Positions 27,885 to 36,746 of a stretch of 64,000 nt of DNA are shown one piece after another. Under the pieces are notes generated by a model. That model worked only from the letters and a program-made list of their open reading frames with translations, did no database searches and had not been told where the DNA came from. Position 1 is the first letter of the stretch, and every line of letters starts with the position of its first letter. The stretch is taken from NCBI RefSeq assembly GCF_003722075.1, contig NZ_RDSK01000012.1:185370-249369 (forward strand), read 5' to 3'. Origin of the DNA: Methanohalophilus sp. RSK. GTDB taxonomy: Archaea > Halobacteriota > Methanosarcinia > Methanosarcinales > Methanosarcinaceae. A program made the position numbers and the translations under genes.

Positions 27885-28655
27885 TCAGGGTTTCGATGTA
27901 CCGTTCAAACGAATGTTGCTGTAATACATACATTCTTCTCTGGAAAACAGGGGCATGGGCACATCTTCATCCACCAGCCTGACAGGTGCATTCCTCACAA
28001 TTACACAGGGAACACTTTCTCCACCCTCACCCATTACAAGCTGGCAGGCAGACATAATATTATCCGCCACAGCCTTATGAGTGATATGAAGGATATTTCC
28101 AAACAGATCACTTTCCCCCCTGGCATCCTCAACCGGAATCAGGCCGGAGGTCCCAAGCGCCACACCCACACAACCCAGTCGCAGGGGCTGGGTTCGACTG
28201 TCACCCACAATTACACCGATATCACATCCAAACATTTTCCGAAGTCCTTTCCTGATGACTGAAGCACTTTTATCAGCATCCTCGGGAAGCAGGACAACGT
28301 GGCCAGCGGGGGCATTGGAACCATCAATTCCTGCGTTGGGAGAAAGATTTCCTTTAGTAATAGTCAATGCTGCACCGGGCACCCCTCCGAATACCTCATC
28401 ACATTCCTGCAACACCAATTCCATTTCCCGCGGATCAAGACTGTAGCGGTGGGCCAGTTTTAGTGCTTGTTGTGTGGGACTTATGTCTGAAAGGTTCACT
28501 ATCCTTCCTTCAGCTGTAGCTACTGCAGATTCGGCCAGCACTACCACGTCACCATTTTCCAGAGTAACGGATTGTTCTGCAAAAGCTTTTGAAAGTACTT
28601 CTACAACATTGTCCCCGGAATTAATAATGGGGGTTTTTACACCTATGAGCTGCAT
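27885..28655 (-). CDS. cofE: Coenzyme F420:L-glutamate ligase CofE
   Basis: CofE adds glutamates to F420-0 with GTP. The protein has the family N-terminus MQLIGVKTPIINSGDN, VVLAESAVATAEGR, NAGIDGSNAP (substrate-loop with NxGID) and IVGDSRTQPLRLGCVG. Residues number 256. The frame starts with TTG at 28682, but ATG at 28655 fits family starts and sits 10 bp after the thiC stop, suggesting cotranscription with thiC. Confidence 0.95.
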   Translation of the reverse strand: MQLIGVKTPIINSGDNVVEVLSKAFAEQSVTLENGDVVVLAESAVATAEGRIVNLSDISPTQQALKLAHRYSLDPREMELVLQECDEVFGGVPGAALTITKGNLSPNAGIDGSNAPAGHVVLLPEDADKSASVIRKGLRKMFGCDIGVIVGDSRTQPLRLGCVGVALGTSGLIPVEDARGESDLFGNILHITHKAVADNIMSACQLVMGEGGESVPCVIVRNAPVRLVDEDVPMPLFSREECMYYSNIRLNGTSKP

Positions 28656-28665
28656 TGAAGAAGAT

Positions 28666-29910
28666 TTATTCGCCTTCTGCAAGATATTCCCCCATTATCT
28701 GGATGGCACAGTATTCCCCGCACATGGAACACGGGCCCTCCATCGGGCAAAAATCCCTTGGACGATCCGGGTCAAAAGCAAGTTCCATCTGCCCTTCCCA
28801 ATCAAAACTGGCACGTCTTTTTGCAAGCAGACGATCTTTTTCTGCCATACCATATTTCATCGAGTCACCTATATGGGCAGCTATCTTGAAAGCAACCAGT
28901 CCCTCTCTTACCTGGTCCGGGGTTGGCAGGGAAAGATGCTCGGAAGGAGTTATGTAACAGAGGTAGTCAGCACCTGCACCGCTTGCCATACTTGCCCCTA
29001 CAGCACCTGCGACATGATCATACCCCAGGGCAATATCCGTAGGCAGAGGACCTGCCACAAAAAGGGGATGGCAGGATTTGGAACGATAGGTCCCAACATA
29101 TTCAGGAATGGAAGCGGCTGCCACATGTCCACCCATCCCTTCTATGATTACCTGTACGCCGTATTCATTGGCACGTTTTGCAAGGGCTGCATTGTTTTCC
29201 ATCTCCATAAGCTGGGCCGGATCCGGCCTGTCATGGATACAACCACTTCTCATAGTGTTACCCAATGACAGCACTACATCATTATCCCGGAGAATTTCCA
29301 TGACCTCATCGAAGTTTTCAAGAAATGGGTTTTCACAGCCACTGCCAAGCATGAAGACACTGGTAAATGAGCCACCTTTGGATACCATACCCATCAGCCT
29401 GCCAGAACCTTTCACTTCTTCAAGCATTTGTTTTTCAACACAGTGCAATACAACGGAGCTGATACCTTCAGCTACCTGGGATCTGAGATAGGACAGTATG
29501 TCATCGGAAGTAACATTTTTCAGTCCGCATTCCACAACTGCCTGATAGACAGGAACCGTGGTAAGGGGTAGGGTGGTATTTTCAATAATTTTTTTACGAA
29601 TCTGCGGGATGTCTCCTCCCATTGAAAGATCGGTTATGGTATCGGCACCGTATTTTTCTGCAATCAGGGCTTTTTCAATCTCTGAGGAGGGATCAATGCT
29701 CGCAGCGGAACTGCCGAGATTTACATTGATTTTGGTGGTAGCCCCTTTCCCAATTGCAACCGGAGGATTGCCCTGTCTTGTCATGATTACAAGGCTGCCC
29801 TCCTTGACGCGGGATAGTACCGTGTCAGGGTCCATATTTTCCTGTACTGCGACCTGCTGCATCTCAGCGGTCAATTCACCGTTTTTGGCATGATCAATCT
29901 GTGTAAGCAT
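28666..29910 (-). CDS. thiC: Phosphomethylpyrimidine synthase ThiC
   Basis: ThiC is a radical-SAM enzyme that turns aminoimidazole ribotide into the thiamine pyrimidine. The 414-residue protein has TITDLSMGGDI, TRSGCIHDRPDPAQ-like MRSGCIHDRPD, VIIEGMGGHV (metal site) and the C-terminal cluster motif CSMCGEYC with CxxCx4C spacing begun by FCPMEGPC. I looked for a TPP riboswitch upstream (29911-29931) and there is no room; metF lies 22 bp upstream. Some methanogens have a second ThiC-like protein, so a paralogue role is possible. Confidence 0.9.
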   Translation of the reverse strand: MLTQIDHAKNGELTAEMQQVAVQENMDPDTVLSRVKEGSLVIMTRQGNPPVAIGKGATTKINVNLGSSAASIDPSSEIEKALIAEKYGADTITDLSMGGDIPQIRKKIIENTTLPLTTVPVYQAVVECGLKNVTSDDILSYLRSQVAEGISSVVLHCVEKQMLEEVKGSGRLMGMVSKGGSFTSVFMLGSGCENPFLENFDEVMEILRDNDVVLSLGNTMRSGCIHDRPDPAQLMEMENNAALAKRANEYGVQVIIEGMGGHVAAASIPEYVGTYRSKSCHPLFVAGPLPTDIALGYDHVAGAVGASMASGAGADYLCYITPSEHLSLPTPDQVREGLVAFKIAAHIGDSMKYGMAEKDRLLAKRRASFDWEGQMELAFDPDRPRDFCPMEGPCSMCGEYCAIQIMGEYLAEGE

Positions 29911-29931
29911 AATAATCCCTTGGAGGGGTAG

Positions 29932-30849
29932 TCAGTTCTTTTCATGTAAACCGGCCATTTCAAAGAGGGCCGTTATGTGCCTGTAATGGCCAATTGGCAT
30001 GAGATGTATGCCCCTGCACACCTTTTTTAATTCACGAACTTGTTCAGCACATATCAGAAGGCCTTCTTCTGCAGGGTCAGTTGAGGATTCCATGCGTGCT
30101 ATCAGTTCATCCCCTACCTGGATACCCGGAATCTTCTCATTCATGAAACGGGCCATATGAGCGGATTTGAGAGGAATGAGCCCCGCAAGCACCGGGATTT
30201 CCAGATGGGAAATACTTTCCATGAAGGTCTCAAAATGGCCGATGTCATAGACAGCCTGGGTCTGGAAAAAATCAATTCCCATACGTGCTTTTTTTTCAAG
30301 TTTCATTAGCTGTAGCGGCTGATCAGGTTCGGTATTGCATACCGCCCCTTTTGTAAAAGAGGGAGACGATTCCAGGGGATTACCTGCAATATCGAATCCT
30401 TCCTCCAGTCGATTCATTGCCCCGAGCAGTTGTACCGAATCAAGATCATACACCGGTTTTGCACCGGGATTATCCCCTTTTGTCGGGTAATCCCCGGACA
30501 TTATACAGACATTTTCCATACCCATTGCATAAGCCCCAAGCAGGTCGGACTGGAGAGCCAGACGATTACGATCCCTGCATGTAAACTGCATAATAATGTC
30601 CAATCCCTGCTCCTTTAACATGTGACCCATTGCCAGGGGGGACATGCGCATAACCGCACGCTGGTTGTCGGTAATGTTGAATGCATCCACGTAATCCCTT
30701 ACCAGTCCTGCTTCCTCAAAGGCCGAGGAAACGTCCACTCCCTTGGGCGGCGATATCTCTGAGGTGATTACAAATTCATCGGACAGCAGTTTTTCCTTGA
30801 AGGCAGATGGCATGGCAGGATAATATGTAGCATTGGTTTTTAAACTCAT
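29932..30849 (-). CDS. metF: Methylenetetrahydrofolate reductase, MetF type
   Basis: The 305-residue barrel has FVITSEISPPKGVDVSS, a typical MetF start with the catalytic Glu, IIMQFTCRDRNRLALQSDLL, VCIMSGDYPTKGDN and DFFQTQAVYD. It should reduce methylene-THF to methyl-THF. The ATG at 30849 is used, with ATG 30813 as an alternative; neither has a clear ribosome binding site. The adjacent upstream gene encodes the MetV-like cysteine-rich partner, 28 bp away, as in MetFV complexes of acetogens and Methanosarcina. Confidence 0.9.
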   Translation of the reverse strand: MSLKTNATYYPAMPSAFKEKLLSDEFVITSEISPPKGVDVSSAFEEAGLVRDYVDAFNITDNQRAVMRMSPLAMGHMLKEQGLDIIMQFTCRDRNRLALQSDLLGAYAMGMENVCIMSGDYPTKGDNPGAKPVYDLDSVQLLGAMNRLEEGFDIAGNPLESSPSFTKGAVCNTEPDQPLQLMKLEKKARMGIDFFQTQAVYDIGHFETFMESISHLEIPVLAGLIPLKSAHMARFMNEKIPGIQVGDELIARMESSTDPAEEGLLICAEQVRELKKVCRGIHLMPIGHYRHITALFEMAGLHEKN

Positions 30850-30876
30850 CGAAGCAGGAAAAGGAAATAGTAATAC

Positions 30877-31488
30877 TCAACCATCATATTCCTTGGGCTC
30901 GAAAATCCTTTCCAGCAGGTCCAGCCGGCCGATCTCCTTAAGCCTTAAATAGATGAGTTCCCAGGCACAATCCCTGTCCGGGTCAACCTCGCATTTACCT
31001 TCCATCGCACCACCGCAGGGCCCGTTCAGAAGACCCTTGGGACAGCGGGCCGTCGGGCATATGCCGCCAAAAAAATCTGCAATGCAGCTGCCACACATGG
31101 CACACAGGTCTTTTCTGACATGGCCTTCTGAATAACCGCCCAGTGAATCGGTGTTTGTTGCCGGTTGGACCGGAACGTCCACAAGAGAGGAAACCACTGA
31201 AAGACCGCTGCCACAGGACATTACTATAATGGTGTCGGCTTTCTCTATCGCAGGATCAGTCTCCAGCAAACGCTCCCTTGATTTAATGCTGCAGGCAGCC
31301 TTTGCAACCCCTCCACCAATTACTTCTTTTCCTGCATCCCGTAGTTTGCGGCACATAGCCTCCACTTCAGGTTCCCCACCCACATGTAACTTGGTGGCAC
31401 AGACTCCGCAGCCCAGCACAAATATCTTGCCGGAATCATCGAGGTTTTCCAGGATTTCTTCAAAGGGTTTGGAAGAGGAGATTATCAT
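30877..31488 (-). CDS. MetV-like methylene-THF reductase partner subunit
   Basis: The 203-residue protein carries many cysteines: GCGVCATK near residue 28, MSCGSGL near 110, and a cluster-binding C-terminal half with CAMCGSCIADFFGGICPTARCP and LLNGPCGGAMEGKCE (given in part). This is the MTHFR C-terminal (MetV) domain, which carries Fe-S or zinc and passes electrons to MetF. The last gene in the direction of transcription before metF, it is part of the same unit. Confidence 0.85.
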   Translation of the reverse strand: MIISSSKPFEEILENLDDSGKIFVLGCGVCATKLHVGGEPEVEAMCRKLRDAGKEVIGGGVAKAACSIKSRERLLETDPAIEKADTIIVMSCGSGLSVVSSLVDVPVQPATNTDSLGGYSEGHVRKDLCAMCGSCIADFFGGICPTARCPKGLLNGPCGGAMEGKCEVDPDRDCAWELIYLRLKEIGRLDLLERIFEPKEYDG

Positions 31489-31560
31489 AGGTATCCATTC
31501 TGCAAAAGGAAAAGATGGTATTAAAGTTTACCAGTACATTCGAATAAATAATCATAGCTA

Positions 31561-31707
31561 TTATTTTGTGATGATGTGCCTCTTGTGTTTTCCGCATCTT
31601 CTGCAGACATAATGTTTCTCTGCAACACTGGAAGAGAAATCAGAATAGCCTCCGGCATTTTTCCATTCATGGATACCAATAAAGCAAAGGAGTTTGGATA
31701 ATTGCAT
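31561..31707 (-). CDS. 48-residue protein with CxxC zinc-ribbon-like tail
   Basis: Below common ORF length limits, this frame encodes 48 residues with FIGIHEWKN near the start and HYVCRRCGKHKRHI near the end. The GxHEW plus CxxC pattern recurs, as far as I recall, in tiny conserved methanogen proteins. It starts 10 bp after the hydantoinase gene and is probably cotranscribed. With only one CxxC visible plus histidines, metal binding is an inference. Confidence 0.6.
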   Translation of the reverse strand: MQLSKLLCFIGIHEWKNAGGYSDFSSSVAEKHYVCRRCGKHKRHIITK

Positions 31708-31717
31708 CCCAATATCC

Positions 31718-33643
31718 TTATTTTTCTATCTCAGGCATTCCTATACCCACAAAGGTCAGCTTGGTCTCAATCGGCAAACCACTGCCTTCATGGAGTTTGA
31801 TTTCCTGCTTGCTGACTTCCACTTTAACATCTCCGCGATCCAGACCGGCTTCTTTCATGTATTCAAGCACCATTTCCCTGCCGAGTTTTTCAGCTGCTTC
31901 AAGTGCATCCGGATATCCCGGGAATTTTTGCCTGCCACGCGGGGAGAACATCATTATACCTGTTTTGTTACCCTTGGAAACCGTACGAATCAGAATCTCC
32001 ACACGTTTGATACCTTTACCCACAAGTGCCCCCACAGCATTACCAACTTCCGCATGTTCAGGGAGGATTATGTCAGCATCCAGCAACTCATTCACTTCAT
32101 TAACATAGGCACTTACAGGTCCACCCAGAAGTATGACCGGAACATCGACTTTGAAATGACTGAAAAACTCTTTCTGGTTTGCAATGATTGTCTCAATTTC
32201 CTCTTTATCCACCTTTCGGAGAAGATAGGCCATTATGTATAATGCCATATTATGGGTAAATTTGGATTTTACAGCCTCGGAAAACTTGCTTTTTTCCAGA
32301 AAAGTCAACCTGCCCAGTGTGTTTGCACCTATACGGGATGCTTCCGCATTCCAGGCATCATATTCCCCGAGTACATGTAATGCGTCCGTAGGAGTGAAAC
32401 CGATGGCCTGCACCAGTCTTTTCTGGATCAGCCTGTCCAAAAGCAGAGGAGAAGGCAATCTGTCAATGAAGATCTCAGTTACAGAGACGGGTTCTTCACC
32501 TATATTATCCAGAATCTCCTGCTCAAGCTTACTGATGTTTGGAACCTCTTTACCCGTTTTAACAAAAAATTTGGTGGGCTGGATATTCTCACACATCTGC
32601 ATTTTGGAAGGAGTACGTGAAAGTTTGAGCTTGTCAATAATCGATGGCCATTTCGAAGCTGCTACACATAGAGGCATGACCCTGCGAGGGCCAATGTTTA
32701 TTTTCTGGGCTTTGATCCATACGTGACTATCTCCACCCATAGCTGAGGTTTCCATGCGTAGGGCCTGCACCTTGGTCTGCCAGCCTCCCACTACTGCGCC
32801 CCTATCGGTAATCTCGGGCAACCCGTCAGTTACCATCGCCACATCGGTACTGGTACCACCGACATCAATAGCAAGACAGGTCGGAGAATCCGATAAGTAG
32901 GAAGCACCGACAAGACTTGCGGCCGGGCCGGAGAATATGGATTCAATCGGTTTTTCCTTGGCCTCATCAATACCCACAACTGAACCATCGCATTTGAGCA
33001 TCAGAAGACGAGCATTAATGTTACGTCTTTCCATTTCACCAATAACTGTTTCAATGAACTGGCTTGTTATAGGTATCAACTGGGCATTGAGATAAGCAGT
33101 AACTCCTCTTTCATAGGCCCCCAGTGCCTGGGACAGCTCATGCCCACAGACCACCGGCATTCCGGTAATTTCTTTTACGATCTCTTTTGCACGCAATTCA
33201 TGGTTTGGGTTACGTACACTAAAGTAGGAAGAAATGGCAAAAGCCGAAACACTTTCCTTCATTTTTGTCACATAATCCCTGATGGCCTGCTCATCCAGAG
33301 GACTTAATTCCTCACCATAAGAGCCGTGTCCCCCTTTAATTACAACGGAATTATCAATGGAATGTCCTTCAGGAATCGAATAATCCCCGATCATCAACAA
33401 TGCCACGGGGTAACCGGTTTTTTCCAGAATAGTGTTCGTGGACAGGGTTGTGGAGACAGATACTAATTTTACCTTTGTGAGATACTCCTGATCCAATCCG
33501 TCAAGCGAATTTCTTATTCCTTCAAGAAGGTCCGGATAAGTGGTAAGAGCTTTATTAGAGTCGATAACTGCTCCGTCCGAATCCCTGATTATAACCGAAT
33601 CCGTATATGTGCCACCTGCATCAATCCCCATACTGTATTGCAT
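31718..33643 (-). CDS. Hydantoinase/oxoprolinase family protein
   Basis: The 641-residue protein has two ASKHA ATPase phosphate loops, GIDAGGTYTDSV at the N-terminus and AIDVGGTSTDVAMV at about residues 255-268, plus the central SVSTTLSTNTILE. That is the HyuA/oxoprolinase fold, which hydrolyses cyclic amides with ATP. In methanogens such proteins are often single genes of unknown substrate; no HyuB partner is next to it. The 48-residue zinc-ribbon-like protein follows. Confidence 0.85.
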   Translation of the reverse strand: MQYSMGIDAGGTYTDSVIIRDSDGAVIDSNKALTTYPDLLEGIRNSLDGLDQEYLTKVKLVSVSTTLSTNTILEKTGYPVALLMIGDYSIPEGHSIDNSVVIKGGHGSYGEELSPLDEQAIRDYVTKMKESVSAFAISSYFSVRNPNHELRAKEIVKEITGMPVVCGHELSQALGAYERGVTAYLNAQLIPITSQFIETVIGEMERRNINARLLMLKCDGSVVGIDEAKEKPIESIFSGPAASLVGASYLSDSPTCLAIDVGGTSTDVAMVTDGLPEITDRGAVVGGWQTKVQALRMETSAMGGDSHVWIKAQKINIGPRRVMPLCVAASKWPSIIDKLKLSRTPSKMQMCENIQPTKFFVKTGKEVPNISKLEQEILDNIGEEPVSVTEIFIDRLPSPLLLDRLIQKRLVQAIGFTPTDALHVLGEYDAWNAEASRIGANTLGRLTFLEKSKFSEAVKSKFTHNMALYIMAYLLRKVDKEEIETIIANQKEFFSHFKVDVPVILLGGPVSAYVNEVNELLDADIILPEHAEVGNAVGALVGKGIKRVEILIRTVSKGNKTGIMMFSPRGRQKFPGYPDALEAAEKLGREMVLEYMKEAGLDRGDVKVEVSKQEIKLHEGSGLPIETKLTFVGIGMPEIEK

Positions 33644-34198
33644 AATAAGTTGCCTCCAATTAATCAGTTCATTAATAAGATATCATCCATCGATATAATT
33701 AATTTAACCCACAGGACAAAATAACTCCTGCAATCAAAATTCCGGTTTTTACGTACGGGCATGCAGCAAGTTCCTGGTACATATCGCACGGTATTGTATT
33801 AACCATACAAAATCATGGTATTATGGTATATATAACATTTGGAACGTGAAGGTATAAAAAGGAGCGTTATGTAATGATACTAAAAATCGAGAGGTTTTCA
33901 AGGTAGATGTATCATGAATAACAACATTCAAGACCATAGTAATCTTGCAAAGCAGCCTTTAGCATATTACCTATAGCCGGCAATCCTCTTGAATTATTTT
34001 AAACTTTAACAGTTTCTCCATATTTCTATTAAATTTATTTGGTGATTGATTGTTTTGTAGAGCCGAAATGGCAATAGAAAATGTCTTTCAAATCAGATAT
34101 ATCATTTTTGTGACAAATATTTACCAACAATACATATTTCAATCTGATATGCAAAAAATATTAACTTTGTTTTTTAACTAAGCATGCTAATGGGTTCT
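33644..34198. other. Gene-free 555-bp region with a repeated promoter element
   Basis: No convincing gene was found. It holds the second copy of the 36-bp promoter palindrome (33789-33824) with a TATA box (GTATATATAAC) and GGAG near 33860. Only very short frames follow: one of 10 codons at 33874 and one of 20 codons at 33914 with AAGG upstream. The promoter therefore drives nothing intact, which suggests a lost gene. Confidence 0.5.
33789..33824 (+). promoter_or_regulatory. Repeated promoter-proximal palindrome, copy 2
   Basis: CGGTATTG followed by ACCATACAAAATCATGGT and then a TATA box, as at 26495-26530 (32 of 36 identical). The inverted arms are preserved while the spacer varies. Confidence 0.6.
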
Positions 34199-34621
34199 TC
34201 ATTTTCCACTTTCAAGTACATCCATCACGCATTTCTCAATTTGTGTAGTATTGGAATTGTAGTACACTCCGTTAATTTGAACAATATCGTCACCTACAAT
34301 AGTAACTGTTGATATTCGTTGTCCCCCTTCATAAAAATTGAGGGCATACAAATATCCGCCAAGATCTTTTTGCTCCTCCATTTTTATGAATGGAAAACCG
34401 GAAATACAATTCACCAGATTGGTTATTTCGCTTCCATCTTTTATATCAATCGAATCCCCGCTTAATCCGTTTATGATCGATATTTTAGTTACATCTGCAT
34501 AACTAACGTTCAGTATTTCAGATCGTATGTCTTTTTCAGGTTCATCTGTGGTAAATTCAGTGAAACCCACTAAACCGATTATGACAATAAATAGCATTAC
34601 CACGTGTATTATTTTGACCAA
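34199..34621 (-). CDS. Membrane-anchored protein next to the papain-like peptidase
   Basis: The 140-residue protein has one N-terminal hydrophobic segment (about residues 5-22) and an outer alpha/beta domain with no cysteine-based motif apart from two isolated cysteines. I do not recognise a family. It lies 79 bp after the papain-like peptidase, beyond a hairpin with a T-run, so it may be expressed separately or at a lower level. It holds the same position relative to its exported neighbour as the proteins at 12397, 14165 and 16070. Confidence 0.6.
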   Translation of the reverse strand: MVKIIHVVMLFIVIIGLVGFTEFTTDEPEKDIRSEILNVSYADVTKISIINGLSGDSIDIKDGSEITNLVNCISGFPFIKMEEQKDLGGYLYALNFYEGGQRISTVTIVGDDIVQINGVYYNSNTTQIEKCVMDVLESGK

Positions 34622-34660
34622 TTCTATCTCGCTCCACTACCTTTCCATAAAAATAAAAAG

Positions 34661-34692
34661 TTAGAGAACCTGCTTTGCAACAGATTCTCTAA
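34661..34692 (-). terminator. Hairpin terminator after the papain-like peptidase
   Basis: On the minus strand TTAGAGAATCTG and CAGGTTCTCTAA form a stem of about 11 bp with an 8-base loop and are followed by CTTTTTATTTTT. This is a classical terminator shape. Confidence 0.75.
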
Positions 34693-34700
34693 TATTTTTA

Positions 34701-35699
34701 TTAATCAATATACACCATATCGTCAATATAACCATCCACAGCCACATTGACGTTATTTCCACCCCATCCATTATTAACTATCATGTACTTGTAGTTGATA
34801 AGTTCGACATATCCGTGTGCTATAATCCAGTGTTCCTCATATGTTGGATGATTGTCCGTATCAACAATTACAGGTTTATCTGAATTGATAAGAGACTTTA
34901 GATCACTAAAACTAAAAGAATATCTAGAATCTGCGCTGTAATCATCCAGATTCCGATCATCTAAGTAATCATTCAATCCATTCTTAACTGTTGAAGTATC
35001 CGTACCTTGGTTTGGAATATAGCCATCATTAATTATGAGGCTCAGTAAATCACCTTGGTTTTCATTGGATGAATCAACAAAGTCATCGTCATGTTGATCA
35101 TCAAAATATATTAGCGTGATACCAGCAGCTATAGGTCCACAGAATATGTTGTCATCTTCCCATGTTCTCAATGAATCGTCCAACGATCCACTTCCTATAG
35201 ATCGTCTACTCATCCTATTGTTTAAGGCTTTCAGATCAGCAAGTTTCTTATCTTTATCTACACTCACAACTGCATAAACATACTCAGGAGTTACTGCTTT
35301 ATCTACGGCATTTCTCATTCCTATCTGGAATAACTCTCCTTGCTTATCTTCCATGTAGGCAAGGGGACCATTGTAGGCATATGTTTTATCACTGTCACTA
35401 AACGGAGATTTGCCTTCTAATGAAAATTCAGGAACAGAAAGGTCATTTACATTAATTATAATGTAGCCACCATTCTTCATTGAAAACGACACTGCTTCCA
35501 ACTCACCATTCAGATTATTCAGTGGAATGGGGCTAATTAATTCCTTTGATTCACCCATAATATTCAGGAATAGTTCACCATATTCTTTTTCTGTACTAAA
35601 GTCATTTTCCTGCCCCACGGCAGCCGGTACAATTACCATGATTGCAACAAACATTGCAATTAGTGTTAGCGTTGCAATTCTCATTTCTTTTGTTCTCAT
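34701..35699 (-). CDS. Exported papain-like (C10/C39-type) cysteine peptidase
   Basis: The 332-residue protein has a signal peptide (core about residues 9-26), a streptopain-like propeptide region containing GGYIIINVNDLSVPEFSLEG, and a papain-fold catalytic domain. The nucleophile is in DNIFCGPIAAG (about residue 187), the His in HWIIAHGYV and the Asn/Trp segment in VNNGWGGN. Start ATG at 35699 has AGAGGTAAAGA upstream. Its leader is a diverged form of those at 11-15 kb. Confidence 0.8.
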   Translation of the reverse strand: MRTKEMRIATLTLIAMFVAIMVIVPAAVGQENDFSTEKEYGELFLNIMGESKELISPIPLNNLNGELEAVSFSMKNGGYIIINVNDLSVPEFSLEGKSPFSDSDKTYAYNGPLAYMEDKQGELFQIGMRNAVDKAVTPEYVYAVVSVDKDKKLADLKALNNRMSRRSIGSGSLDDSLRTWEDDNIFCGPIAAGITLIYFDDQHDDDFVDSSNENQGDLLSLIINDGYIPNQGTDTSTVKNGLNDYLDDRNLDDYSADSRYSFSFSDLKSLINSDKPVIVDTDNHPTYEEHWIIAHGYVELINYKYMIVNNGWGGNNVNVAVDGYIDDMVYID

Positions 35700-35925
35700 T
35701 TCTTTACCTCTTTGATCTACTAAACCACAGAGACAAAGCTAGGCTTATATACTACAGAAAACAAATTCGAACCCTGCCTCTGGGCACGGGGTTTCAGCTA
35801 TTCCGTCAAGACTGGCTGAACCCCACTAACATCTTTTTATGATGTTGCATTATGTTCTAACTATGCCACATAATAAATAATTTCTGACCATATCATCAAA
35901 CTGTTTTCTTTCAGTTTGAATATAT
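35700..35925 (-). promoter_or_regulatory. Promoter plus structured leader, copy 4 (diverged)
   Basis: Read on the minus strand: an inverted-repeat element TCAAACTG/CAGTTTGA (35896-35919), then GATGATATGGTCA as in copies 1-3, a TATA-like TTATTTATTAT (about 35871-35881), P1 AACATC/GATGTT (35828-35846), P2 GGGGTTCAGC/GCTGAAACCCC (35788-35824), a short CCC/GGG hairpin and the ribosome binding site AGAGGT. Layout and stem positions match copies 1-3 though the bases differ. Confidence 0.65.
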
Positions 35926-36141
35926 GGACACAAACCTTATATCCCAATTTTGACAGTATCCACTTCTTGCTGAAGAAACCGTCTCCTCTTTCAACCTAAA
36001 ATATCACTTTTTTGTCAGGAAAAACCATTTGACAGTGTTAAATAATTCACATTAATTTCTACGATTTCATACTTTTTTGCCTTATTTTTCATGTAATCTA
36101 CGGAGAACTGCCATGGCACTGTTAACTTAACTTAACTTAAC
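35926..36141. other. Gene-free stretch with a pentanucleotide repeat
   Basis: No gene is visible here. The end holds five tandem TTAAC units (36122-36146) that run across the stop codon of the next minus-strand gene. Confidence 0.5.
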
Positions 36142-36146
36142 TTAAC
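36122..36146. repeat. (TTAAC)5 short tandem repeat at the stop codon of the membrane protein gene
   Basis: Five perfect copies, the last one containing the TAA stop (36142-36144) of the six-helix membrane protein. Length change would affect only the untranslated side. Confidence 0.85.
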
Positions 36147-36729
36147 TACTCTTCGAAATAACCTCCCAGATGTACAATCCCCCCAATATAGGCCCCATCA
36201 CAAACAAAAAAGATAACATCAGAACAGCAATGAGTTCACTATTAACGCCATGAGAGACAACTAACTCATTGTAAACAAGCACTAAACCATTTATTGCAGA
36301 AAAAAACAAAATTATTTTCAGATTCCTAGTATTGTTGCATCCGATAGAACGAGCATAAATGTAGAAACTTACAGGCATTGCTACCAGAAGCACTGTAAGA
36401 AGCATGAATGCAATTCCTTGTAAAAAGTTAAATTCATTCTCAACTCCTAAATTGAGCTTTGAGTGCGAAATAATTGCCAAAAACGCAATTACACATGAAC
36501 AGATGATCAAAGGCAGACCAGCAACATTCCTGCTATTAAATACTTTAAACACAATCAAGGACATTGGAAGCATGTAGATAACACCTACGATCAGGTGATA
36601 GATATCTAAAATAGGTTCAGGCAAGTACATGTTGACTAAAGTCATTCCGAAAACTGACCATCCTAGCCAAATCCATCCAATAAATAAAAGAGATGCCTCC
36701 CAAGGCACCTTCTTAAATTTCAATTCCAT
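36142..36729 (-). CDS. Six-helix membrane protein next to the phospholipase C-like gene
   Basis: The 195-residue protein has six hydrophobic segments (about residues 14-33, 43-62, 70-88, 100-125, 137-157 and 164-187) and short loops. I do not recognise a family. It starts 17 bp after the stop of the exported phospholipase C-like protein with AAGGTAGAGG as ribosome binding site and no hairpin between, so the two are cotranscribed. An immunity, export or sensor role is possible. Confidence 0.6.
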   Translation of the reverse strand: MELKFKKVPWEASLLFIGWIWLGWSVFGMTLVNMYLPEPILDIYHLIVGVIYMLPMSLIVFKVFNSRNVAGLPLIICSCVIAFLAIISHSKLNLGVENEFNFLQGIAFMLLTVLLVAMPVSFYIYARSIGCNNTRNLKIILFFSAINGLVLVYNELVVSHGVNSELIAVLMLSFLFVMGPILGGLYIWEVISKSS

Positions 36730-36746
36730 TTAGAAATACCTCTACC

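Noticed and set aside
29911..29931. TPP riboswitch upstream of thiC
   Set aside because: Only 21 bp separate thiC from metF, and no THI-box-like sequence is present.
33914..33976. 20-codon frame with AAGG upstream after the second promoter palindrome
   Set aside because: Too short, with stops soon after in all frames; likely the remains of a lost gene rather than a functional peptide.
35761..35790. TTCGAA flanked by GGG on the minus strand inside leader copy 4, resembling a tRNA T-loop
   Set aside because: The matching stem on the other side is absent and no cloverleaf can be drawn; it lies inside a leader with other pairing.
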